Part shown: in pieces, positions 1-6,702 of the stretch
How positions within the stretch are numbered: position 1 is the stretch's first letter
Layout of the letters: each line of letters starts with the position of its first letter
Source: an uncultured Lachnospiraceae bacterium
Lineage (GTDB): Bacteria; Bacillota; Clostridia; Lachnospirales; Lachnospiraceae
DNA: 14,474 bases
Direction of reading: 5' to 3'
Assembly: GCA_905236615.1 (NCBI GenBank)
Contig: CAJORC010000377.1
Location: 1 to 14,474 of the forward strand
The notes under the pieces: model-generated
The model's input: only the letters and a program-made list of their open reading frames with translations
What the model was told of the DNA's origin: nothing
The model's database searches: none
Made by a program: the position numbers and the translations under genes

Positions 1-1444
1 ATACCTTACTGAATTTTACCTTCAGGTTCTTTATTCCGGTCCGTTCACGTTCTCTCTCTTCCAGATCCGAAAGCCATTTCTTACCGTTCTTGCCCGCACT
101 TCTCAGCTCGTCAACCGTCTCATTAAAGCCTTCCTTTATGATTCCGCCTTCTTTTTGTGCAAGGGGCGGATCATCCACGATAGCAGCCTCGATCAGATTA
201 TAAATATCTTCAAGTGCATCTATTTTCTGTGAAAGTTCTTTGAGCAGGGGCGCATCAAAGTCCGCTGCAAGGTCTCTTATGGGACCCATCATTTTAAGTG
301 ATCCCCTGAGTGCCACAAGGTCTCTCGGATTTGCCGAACCGTAACTAATCTTGCAGAGTAATCTTTCAAGATCATAGACAGCTCCGAGATATTCCCTTAT
401 CTCATCCCTGTCCATTATCCTTCCGTTCAGGTCTTCAACCGCATCAAGCCTTGCATTGATCTTTTCCTCATCAATAAGGGGCTGCTCTATAATGCTCCTT
501 AAAAGCCTCGCTCCCATTGCGGTTCTTGTATGATCAAGAACCCAGAGCAGGCTTCCCCGCTTGTTTTTCTCTCTTAAAGTCTCTGTCAGTTCGAGATTTC
601 TCCTGGTCGAAGCATCGATTATCATGTAATTTGCGCTTTTATAAGGTGAAATCTTCGTCAGATTACTGAGATCCGTTTTCTGCGTATCGGTAAGATAGGA
701 AAGGATTGCGCCTGCTGCATGTGCGCCTATCTCAAAATCAGCAAGACCGATTTCTGATATATCGTCCACCTCAAAGTGCTTTTTTAGCATACCGGTCGAT
801 ATATCATCCGTAAAAAATTTTTCGTCCAGCTGGTTTATGGCTATCCTGAGCCTTTCACGCAAATCGTCAACATCTATCCCGCTTAAGAAAAATGCAGGAT
901 TGCATATTATCTCACTCGGCATGTATCTTGATATTTCATCCGTGAGCTGTCGTAAGGTCTCGACCTCCGTTACATAAAAATCACCCGTTGTCACGTCCGT
1001 CACGGCTATGCCGAACATATCCGCAAAAAATACAACGCACATGAGGTAGTTGTTTTTACCCTCATCAAGCGCCTGCATGTTCATATTGGTTCCCGGAGTG
1101 ACAACCCTTATAACATCTCTTTTTACAATGGTCTTTGTTGTCTTAGGATCTTCAAGCTGCTCGCATATCGCAACCTTATGTCCAAGTGCAACAAGCTTGT
1201 CGAGATAGCTGTCAACAGCATGAAAAGGCACTCCGCACATAGGTGCTCTTTCTTCAAGACCGCAGCTTTTTCCGGTAAGAGTGATCTCAAGCTCTTTTGA
1301 CACGATCAGTGCGTCATCGAAAAACATTTCATAAAAGTCTCCGAGCCTGTAGAACAGTATCGCATCCGGATATTTTTCTTTTGTCTCTATATAATGAAGC
1401 ATCATAGGAGACAGCTTTTCTCTGTCTACATCTTTAAGTGTCAC
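1..1444 (-). CDS. mutS: DNA mismatch repair protein MutS, N-terminal part (cut by window edge)
   Basis: MutS recognises base mismatches and small loops in DNA and recruits MutL using its ATPase. The 481 codons present were translated by hand from the minus strand. The mismatch-binding domain I carries the diagnostic FYE triad (F37, Y38, E39, within GDFYEMF), followed by an APMCGVPFHA block (67-76) and VAICEQLEDP (91-100). The connector and the start of the lever/core domain follow. The C-terminal Walker ATPase and helix-turn-helix lie beyond the left edge, so this is truncation by the window and not a broken gene. The start is GTG at 1444, chosen because TAAGGAG (1451-1457) sits 6 nt upstream. 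The gene lies 42 nt downstream of miaB on the same strand, the usual clostridial order; mutL is expected next but is not visible. Identification is very secure. Confidence 0.97.
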   Translation of the reverse strand, partial: MTLKDVDREKLSPMMLHYIETKEKYPDAILFYRLGDFYEMFFDDALIVSKELEITLTGKSCGLEERAPMCGVPFHAVDSYLDKLVALGHKVAICEQLEDPKTTKTIVKRDVIRVVTPGTNMNMQALDEGKNNYLMCVVFFADMFGIAVTDVTTGDFYVTEVETLRQLTDEISRYMPSEIICNPAFFLSGIDVDDLRERLRIAINQLDEKFFTDDISTGMLKKHFEVDDISEIGLADFEIGAHAAGAILSYLTDTQKTDLSNLTKISPYKSANYMIIDASTRRNLELTETLREKNKRGSLLWVLDHTRTAMGARLLRSIIEQPLIDEEKINARLDAVEDLNGRIMDRDEIREYLGAVYDLERLLCKISYGSANPRDLVALRGSLKMMGPIRDLAADFDAPLLKELSQKIDALEDIYNLIEAAIVDDPPLAQKEGGIIKEGFNETVDELRSAGKNGKKWLSDLEERERERTGIKNLKVKFSKV

Positions 1445-1461
1445 TATTAACTCCTTACCGA

Positions 1462-1476
1462 CTGTTTATCAAACAG
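1462..1476 (-). other. small inverted repeat in the miaB-mutS gap
   Basis: A perfect 6-bp stem with a 3-nt loop (CTGTTT-GAT-AAACAG on the minus strand) lies between the miaB stop and the mutS ribosome binding site, ending 4 nt before the latter. On the minus strand it is not followed by a T-run, so it is a poor terminator for miaB. On the plus strand it is followed by ATTTTT, but no plus-strand gene would use it. It could be a weak intercistronic hairpin affecting mutS translation, or chance. Confidence 0.35.
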
Positions 1477-1486
1477 ATTTTTAATC

Positions 1487-2926
1487 TTAAACCATAGTTC
1501 CCATATAATAAAAACCGCAGCATTCATCAAGATGTACTTCAACGATATTTCCAACAAGTGAACTGTCACCCTTGAAATGCACGACGTGGTTCTGGCTCAT
1601 TCTTCCCGTTACCATCGTGCTGTCTTTATCATTAACAGACTCAACCAGCACTTTTACGGTCTGTCCCGTAAATCTCTCCGCCTGCGATTTTGATGTTTCC
1701 TGAACAGTTTTCAAAACTCTGTCAAACTGTTCCTTTACAAACTCCTCGCTGCACTGATCTTCCATTGCAGCCGCCGGAGTTCCTGTCCTTTTCGAATAGA
1801 CAAAGGTAAAAGCCCCGTCAAAAGCAGCCTTTTTAACTATATCAACAGTCTCGTCAACGTCTTCTTTGGTCTCTCCCGGGAAACCAACGATTATATCTGT
1901 CGTAATTGCTATATCGGGCATTGCATTCCTGAGCTTTCTCACAAGCTCAAGATACTGCTCCTTGGTATAATGACGGTTCATTGCCTTTAATATCCTGTCA
2001 CTTCCGGACTGAAGCGCAAGATGGAAATGCCTGCAGACTTTATCGGATGATGCCATTGCCTCGATAAGTTCATCCGAAAGATCTTTCGGGTGAGACGACA
2101 TGAAACGGATCCTCTCCAGCCCCTCAACCTTTGAAACCTCTCTCAAAAGCTCTGCAAAATTTATCTCTTCATCAAGACCTTTTCCGTAAGAATTGACATT
2201 CTGTCCAAGAAGCATAACTTCCTTGACTCCGTCTGCAACAAGTCTTTCAACTTCCCTTATGATGGCCTTTGGATTCCTGCTTCTCTCTCTTCCCCTTACA
2301 TACGGCACAATACAGTAGCTGCAGAAATTATTACAGCCAAACATGATATTAACTCCGCTCTTAAAAGGAAATTTACGGCTTACGGGAAGATCCTCAACTA
2401 TCAGATCCGTATCTTTCCAGATATCGATTACCTGTGAACCGGACTCGAATACCGTGAAAAGGAGCTCCGCAACCTTAAAAAGATTATGCGTTCCGAAGAT
2501 CAGGTCAACATGCCTGTAACTCTCCCTGATCTTGTTGATCACTGTTTCTTCCTGCATCATACAGCCGCAGAGACCGATCTTTAAGTTCGGATTTTTCTCC
2601 TTGTATTTCTTTAATACTCCAAGTCTGCCGAAAACCCTCTGGTCAGCATTATCCCTGACAGTACAGGTATTATAGATGATAAGGTCGGCCTCTTCCTCGC
2701 TTTCAGCCCTTTCGTAACCTATTTTTTCAAGTATTCCGACTATCTTCTCGGAATCCCTCTCATTCATCTGGCATCCGAAAGTCTGGCAGAAAGCCTTAAG
2801 CGGGCGTCCTGTTTCCTCTTTCTTTTTTTCAAGGTATTCTTTGACTTTATCAATAAAATAATACTGTCTTTCGGGTTCTTTTTCCGGAACAGCTGTTGCA
2901 TGTTCCATTATATCGTTAAAACTCAT
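1487..2926 (-). CDS. miaB: tRNA-2-methylthio-N6-dimethylallyladenosine synthase MiaB
   Basis: A radical SAM methylthiotransferase that converts i6A37 to ms2i6A37 in tRNAs reading codons that start with U. At 479 aa it has the full three-part MiaB layout. An N-terminal UPF0004 domain carries the auxiliary [4Fe-4S] cysteines C52 (in FGCQMN), C88 (NTCTVR) and C122 (GLCGC). The radical SAM motif CNNFCSYC follows (C198, C202, C205). A C-terminal TRAM domain covers roughly the last 65 residues. About 40 residues precede the UPF0004 domain, an N-terminal extension like that of Bacillus MiaB. The ATG start has AAAGGA a few bases upstream. The gene is transcribed away from the divergent phosphopantetheinyl transferase and is followed by mutS after 42 nt. 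The CQMN-type N-terminus and the mutS neighbour favour MiaB over the paralogues MtaB and RimO. Confidence 0.96.
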   Translation of the reverse strand: MSFNDIMEHATAVPEKEPERQYYFIDKVKEYLEKKKEETGRPLKAFCQTFGCQMNERDSEKIVGILEKIGYERAESEEEADLIIYNTCTVRDNADQRVFGRLGVLKKYKEKNPNLKIGLCGCMMQEETVINKIRESYRHVDLIFGTHNLFKVAELLFTVFESGSQVIDIWKDTDLIVEDLPVSRKFPFKSGVNIMFGCNNFCSYCIVPYVRGRERSRNPKAIIREVERLVADGVKEVMLLGQNVNSYGKGLDEEINFAELLREVSKVEGLERIRFMSSHPKDLSDELIEAMASSDKVCRHFHLALQSGSDRILKAMNRHYTKEQYLELVRKLRNAMPDIAITTDIIVGFPGETKEDVDETVDIVKKAAFDGAFTFVYSKRTGTPAAAMEDQCSEEFVKEQFDRVLKTVQETSKSQAERFTGQTVKVLVESVNDKDSTMVTGRMSQNHVVHFKGDSSLVGNIVEVHLDECCGFYYMGTMV

Positions 2927-2951
2927 TAAAAATCCTTTCGTTAACTAAAGC

Positions 2952-2963
2952 TTTTCATGAAAA
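2952..2963. promoter_or_regulatory. 12-bp palindrome in the divergent promoter region
   Basis: TTTTCATGAAAA is a perfect palindrome 7 bp upstream of the TATAAT of the plus-strand gene and within the leader of miaB. A second copy of its TCATGA core lies 26 bp away at 2981-2986, inside ATCATGAT and over the start codon of the plus-strand gene. The position suits a repressor or activator site, but the region is AT-rich and short palindromes arise by chance. No regulator gene is encoded nearby. Confidence 0.3.
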
Positions 2964-2970
2964 AATATTG

Positions 2971-2976
2971 TATAAT
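2971..2976 (+). promoter_or_regulatory. -10 box (TATAAT) of the phosphopantetheinyl transferase gene
   Basis: A perfect sigma-A consensus -10 hexamer ends 6 bp before the ATG at 2983. Transcription normally starts about 7 bp downstream of such a box, which would put the mRNA 5' end on or next to the start codon. No good -35 hexamer is found at 16-18 bp spacing (AAGCTT at 2948-2953 is a poor match). The preceding bases TTG fall one position off an extended -10. No Shine-Dalgarno sequence exists between the box and the ATG. Confidence 0.55.
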
Positions 2977-2982
2977 TCTATC

Positions 2983-3669
2983 ATGATTAATTTATATATC
3001 GCAGATGTTTCCTGCTTAAAAGATTCTGAAATTTTTGAAAAAAAATATAACTCTCTTCCTGATATCAGAAGGGAAAAAGTCGACAGGGTCCGTTTCAACT
3101 CAGACAAAAGCTTAGAGCTCGGTGCCGGACTCCTTCTTAAATATGCCCTGTCCATGCAAAATCTTGATATAAATGATCTTGTATTTTCAAAAAACAAGTA
3201 CGGAAAGCCTTACCTGAAAGACTATTCCGATCTGCATTTCAGCCTTTCCCATTCCCGTGAACGCGTCATGTGCGCTGTTTCCGATAAAGAGATAGGCTGT
3301 GATATCCAGTATACTGACGAAACCAATGCAAATATACTTAATATCGCCAAACGTTTTTTTACCGGAAAAGAATATGCAGCTCTTCTAAAAATCTGTGAGG
3401 ACAAAACAAAGGTCAATGATCTCTTCTACAGTATCTGGGTATTAAAGGAAAGCTGTATCAAAGCATGTGGACAAGGTCTTGCAAAGCCTTTAAATTCTTT
3501 TGAGAGCATGCCCGATACCAGAGGACTTTTCCTCCCCTTTGGCGAAGAAAAGAAGGATTACTATTGCAATCTTAAATCCTTTTCCCTATCCGGACCTTAT
3601 AAATGTGCCGTTGCTGCTATCTCCGAAGATATCCCGGAAATCCTTACGGAAGTCGACCTCAGCCTCTGA
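2983..3669 (+). CDS. Sfp-type 4'-phosphopantetheinyl transferase
   Basis: Transfers the phosphopantetheine arm of coenzyme A to a serine of carrier proteins (fatty acid, polyketide or non-ribosomal peptide type), with Mg2+ as cofactor. From the ATG at 2983 it is 228 aa, the usual Sfp size. Motifs appear in family order: GKPYL (74-78), FSLSHS (86-91), IGCDIQ (104-109, with metal-ligand D107) and WVLKESCIKACGQGL (152-166, with E156 and K160). The residue matching Sfp E109 is Q here. An in-frame TTG at 2968 would add five residues but overlaps the TATAAT box, so ATG is preferred although neither start has a Shine-Dalgarno site. It is the only plus-strand gene, is divergent from miaB, and overlaps the last 11 bp of the cyclo-ligase gene tail-to-tail. 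No carrier protein or NRPS/PKS gene is nearby, so the substrate is unknown. Confidence 0.9.
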   Translation: MINLYIADVSCLKDSEIFEKKYNSLPDIRREKVDRVRFNSDKSLELGAGLLLKYALSMQNLDINDLVFSKNKYGKPYLKDYSDLHFSLSHSRERVMCAVSDKEIGCDIQYTDETNANILNIAKRFFTGKEYAALLKICEDKTKVNDLFYSIWVLKESCIKACGQGLAKPLNSFESMPDTRGLFLPFGEEKKDYYCNLKSFSLSGPYKCAVAAISEDIPEILTEVDLSL

Positions 3670-4240
3670 TTAATCTTTTGTCGCTTATGAGCAAATCAGG
3701 TTTAATATCATTTTTTTCCGATGGTATCTTTTCTCTGATCTGCTCATCAAAGCATATCGCGATCGTTTTTAGCTGACCTTCTAATCCTGCAAGATAGCGG
3801 TCATAATAACCTTTCCCATATCCTATTCTGTTACGCTCAAGGTCAAAGACCACTCCCGGCATTATCAGAAGTCCGGGAGCCGCCGAGATCTTTTCTGTCC
3901 CGGACACAGGCTCTGGAATTCCCTTATATCCGGCTGTCAGATCATTCACTGATCTTATGCGAAAAAACTCAATCTCCGATTCACTGACAACTTTTGGGAC
4001 TGCGACAGTCTTTCCTTTTTTCAGCGTATCTTCGATCATAAAATCTGTCCGGACTTCCGAAGCATATCCTGCAAAGAAAAAAATCGTCGAGGCATTGATA
4101 AAGGCTTCATTATCACAAAGGTATCTGTATATTTCTTCAGATTTCCGCCTTCTTTCATTTTCGGGAATCCTGTCCCTTATCATAAGGATTTCCCGTCTTA
4201 AAGCCTTTTTTGCCTCATGCAGTTCATTATCAGAATTCAT
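3659..4240 (-). CDS. 5-formyltetrahydrofolate cyclo-ligase (MTHFS, YgfA/YqgN family)
   Basis: Cyclises 5-formyltetrahydrofolate to 5,10-methenyltetrahydrofolate using ATP, returning this folate to one-carbon metabolism. The 193 aa match the usual 180-200. Family signatures are visible: a basic N-terminal helix (KKALRREI, 11-18), FFFAGYASEVRTD (54-66), GIPEP (107-111) and the C-terminal block PGVVFDLERNRIGYGKGYYD (128-147), which holds the ATP- and substrate-binding residues. An upstream in-frame GTG at 4255 would add five residues. The ATG at 4240 is preferred because it gives the normal N-terminus and sits in an 11-nt overlap with the proB stop. The Shine-Dalgarno signal is weak (TGAAG), so translation is probably coupled to proB. 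It is the last gene of the long minus-strand string and runs into the phosphopantetheinyl transferase with no room for a terminator. Confidence 0.94.
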   Translation of the reverse strand: MNSDNELHEAKKALRREILMIRDRIPENERRRKSEEIYRYLCDNEAFINASTIFFFAGYASEVRTDFMIEDTLKKGKTVAVPKVVSESEIEFFRIRSVNDLTAGYKGIPEPVSGTEKISAAPGLLIMPGVVFDLERNRIGYGKGYYDRYLAGLEGQLKTIAICFDEQIREKIPSEKNDIKPDLLISDKRLIRG

Positions 4241-5111
4241 CTTCAAAATAATCACTCACATAAAAATCAGGATTTTCATGTGCCTCAATCCATGTTCCAA
4301 CATCTTTACCCTGAACGATCTCATGGATAACTCCAAGATCTTTTGAATTGGCGATAACCATAGCTGTTCCTGACTGCGATGCAATATGTGCAGCACGCAT
4401 TTTAGTAGCCATTCCGCCGGTTCCCCTGCTGCTTCCTGTAGTTCCCTTTGCGTAAGAATCATGCTCATCATTCAGGTCTTCTATGTAAGAAATAAATTCA
4501 GCATCGGGATTAGTTCTCGGATCATCAGTATAAAGACCGTCTATGTCCGAAAGCAGTATCAGCAGATCCGCATGCGTTATTGATGCAACCACCGATGAAA
4601 GCGTATCATTATCGCCGAATTTGATCTCATATGTGGATATCGAGTCATTTTCGTTTACTACAGGTATGGCTTTTAATTTTAAGAGTTCTTCCAGTGTATT
4701 TGCAACATTGTATCTGTCAATGTTGTTTCTGATATTCCTTGTGGTCATGAGAACCTGAGCCGTGATCTGATTATACTCACCGAAGAATTTCTCATAAATC
4801 ATCATAAGCCTGCCCTGACCGATAGCAGCTGCAGCCTGCTTAACTCTGAGCTTTTCATCGGGACGTTCGGGATTGGCTTCTTTTCCGTCATAGAAAGTAT
4901 CATTAATTCTCGCAGCCTTAAGCCCGATCGATATCGCACCTGATGATACAAGGATAACTTCATATCCTGCATTGTTCAGATCGGAAAGTTCTCTGACAAG
5001 CTTCTCCATCCTGTTCAGATCTGCCCCGCCTGTCTCGGAATGTGTAATCGAAGACGAACCTATTTTTACAACGATTCTCTTTATTGAAGATATATCTCTT
5101 TTATTTTCCAT
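4230..5111 (-). CDS. proB: glutamate 5-kinase without PUA domain
   Basis: Phosphorylates L-glutamate to gamma-glutamyl phosphate, the first step of proline synthesis. The amino-acid kinase fold is complete in 293 aa: VVKIGSSS (14-21, with K16), VSSGAISIG (55-63), AAAIGQGRLM (94-103), NENDSIST (153-160), FGDNDTLSS (165-173), the nucleotide-binding SDIDGLYT (188-195) and GTGGMATKMRA (230-240). The protein ends soon after the kinase domain. The C-terminal PUA domain of E. coli ProB (367 aa) is absent. About ten residues are inserted around 72-88 between the SSG loop and the IGQG motif. The ATG overlaps the end of the upstream flavoprotein gene by 11 nt, with AAGGAAA about 10 nt upstream. The usual partner proA is not downstream; the folate cyclo-ligase follows directly. 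Confidence 0.95.
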   Translation of the reverse strand: MENKRDISSIKRIVVKIGSSSITHSETGGADLNRMEKLVRELSDLNNAGYEVILVSSGAISIGLKAARINDTFYDGKEANPERPDEKLRVKQAAAAIGQGRLMMIYEKFFGEYNQITAQVLMTTRNIRNNIDRYNVANTLEELLKLKAIPVVNENDSISTYEIKFGDNDTLSSVVASITHADLLILLSDIDGLYTDDPRTNPDAEFISYIEDLNDEHDSYAKGTTGSSRGTGGMATKMRAAHIASQSGTAMVIANSKDLGVIHEIVQGKDVGTWIEAHENPDFYVSDYFEDEF

Positions 5112-6702
5112 TTCTGTTGATTTCCTTTATGATTTTTTCAGCAGTCTTCATTCCATCCATTGCCGCAGACATTATACCGCCTGCATATCCTGCACCTTCT
5201 CCGCTGGGATAAATTCCTTTTACACTGGAATTACCCGACTCATCCCTTATTATCCTTACGGGGGATGATGTCCGGCTCTCAACTCCGGAAAGCAGTACAT
5301 CAGGATCATCAAAACCTTTTATCTTCGCTCCGAACTGGTGCATTCCCTCTATTATATCTTTTGAAATAAAGTCCGGAAGAACATCTCTTAAATTTCCAAA
5401 AGCGTAAAGTCCCTTGCATTTAGCCTTTATCTTTCCGAAATCACTGCTTATCACGCCATTTTCAAAATCTTCAAATCTCTGGTAAGGAAGCTTCCCGTCT
5501 GCCGCCTTAAATGCCTCTTCCTCAAGCTTTCTCTGAAACTCAACTCCGGCCAGTACGCCTTCTCCTCCGAAATCCTCCGGTGAAACCGTAACTATTATCG
5601 CACTGTTGGCATTACCAGAGTCCCGTCCGTGATTACTCATTCCGTTGGTAACGAGCCGTCCGCTCTCACTTGACGCATTTACGACATAACCTCCGGGGCA
5701 CATGCAGAAGGAGTATACTCCCCTTCCGTCAGAAGCCTTAGCAGTGACCTTATAAGGGGATGCTGCAAGATTTTCATCATACTTTTCCCCATACTGGGCT
5801 CTGTTTATCATATCCTGTGAGTGTTCTACCCTCACTCCTACAGCAAATGACTTTGCCTCCATGGAAAGCTTTTTTCTATTAAGCATTTCAAAAGTGTCTC
5901 TTGCGGAATGTCCGATTGCAAGGATACATCTTGAAGCCGGTATTCTCTCACTTCCGTTTACCGTGACCGCACTGATCTCTCCGTTATCGTCCAGCTCAAA
6001 ATCAGTCATTTTGCTGTTAAAGCGTATCTCTCCGCCCAAACTTATCAATTCTTTCCGGAGATTCTTTACGACCGTGATAAGTACATCTGAGCCGATATGC
6101 GGTTTTGCATCGGTTTTTATTGCCGGATCCGCCCCAAAGCTGACAAACGTTTCAAGAACAAATTTGCTCCTGCCTTCAGTATCATTAACAAGAGTATTCA
6201 GCTTTCCGTCAGAAAAGGTTCCCGCACCGCCTTCGCCAAACTGGACATTGGACTCAGTATCCAGAGGATTCCCGTTCCAGAAAGACTCTATCTTACTGCG
6301 CCGGCTGTCAACATCCTCACCTCTTTCAAGTACAAGAGGCTTCAGTCCGGCTTTTGCAAGTATCAGTGCCGTAAACATTCCCGCAGGTCCGAAGCCGATG
6401 ATAACTGGTCTCGAAACATTGTCTGCATCAGCCTTCAATGTCGGGATCTTATAGATTTTTTCCCTGTATATCGAAACATCTTTTGAATTTGACCTTTTTA
6501 CAAGAACCTCTTCATTCTCAGCAGATATTACGACGGAATAGATATATAATATCCTGTTTTTCTGCCTTGCATCTATCGATTTCTTAACGATCCTAAGTTT
6601 CGAAAGAGCATTGCTTTTGCATCGAAGGATTTTAGCGGCTTTTTTGTATATATCATCCGGTCCTGCTTCATGTTCAAATCTTAACTGGTTTATCTTAATC
6701 AA
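5101..6702 (-). CDS. FAD-dependent oxidoreductase, COG2509-like, function unknown
   Basis: A flavoprotein of the widespread but uncharacterised COG2509 family of FAD-dependent dehydrogenases. From the TTG at 6702 it is 533 aa. An N-terminal domain of about 90 residues (starting IKINQLRF, with KKSIDARQKNRILY at 40-53) precedes the FAD site: GFGPAG (103-108), LERG (125-128), and the family block from NVQFGEGGAGTFSDG (152-166). Near the C-terminus PSGEGAGYAGGIMSAAMDG closes the FAD fold. The frame stays open back to an ATG at 6798, but those 32 extra residues only read the 3' end of the upstream gene in another frame. The TTG, which overlaps the upstream TAA, gives the normal family N-terminus and has an AAAGG-like sequence about 9 nt before it. 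The substrate cannot be told from sequence. Confidence 0.87.
   Translation of the reverse strand: MIKINQLRFEHEAGPDDIYKKAAKILRCKSNALSKLRIVKKSIDARQKNRILYIYSVVISAENEEVLVKRSNSKDVSIYREKIYKIPTLKADADNVSRPVIIGFGPAGMFTALILAKAGLKPLVLERGEDVDSRRSKIESFWNGNPLDTESNVQFGEGGAGTFSDGKLNTLVNDTEGRSKFVLETFVSFGADPAIKTDAKPHIGSDVLITVVKNLRKELISLGGEIRFNSKMTDFELDDNGEISAVTVNGSERIPASRCILAIGHSARDTFEMLNRKKLSMEAKSFAVGVRVEHSQDMINRAQYGEKYDENLAASPYKVTAKASDGRGVYSFCMCPGGYVVNASSESGRLVTNGMSNHGRDSGNANSAIIVTVSPEDFGGEGVLAGVEFQRKLEEEAFKAADGKLPYQRFEDFENGVISSDFGKIKAKCKGLYAFGNLRDVLPDFISKDIIEGMHQFGAKIKGFDDPDVLLSGVESRTSSPVRIIRDESGNSSVKGIYPSGEGAGYAGGIMSAAMDGMKTAEKIIKEINRNGK

Noticed and set aside
2957..2986. Nine-codon ORF ahead of the phosphopantetheinyl transferase as a gene
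   Set aside because: It has no ribosome binding site and contains the probable -10 box, so it may not be transcribed; kept only as an alternative model in the findings.
3038..3045. A8 run near the 5' end of the phosphopantetheinyl transferase gene as a slippage or phase-variation site
   Set aside because: The frame is intact and the run simply encodes Glu-Lys-Lys in AT-rich DNA; similar runs occur elsewhere in the window, so there is no sign of a switch.
3222..3416. Minus-strand open frame inside the phosphopantetheinyl transferase gene
   Set aside because: It is a short antisense frame with no domain signal, explained by the plus-strand gene.
5861..6454. A plus-strand open frame of about 197 codons
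   Set aside because: It lies wholly antisense to the COG2509-like flavoprotein, whose motifs are clear; its translation has no recognisable domain and no ribosome binding site context.
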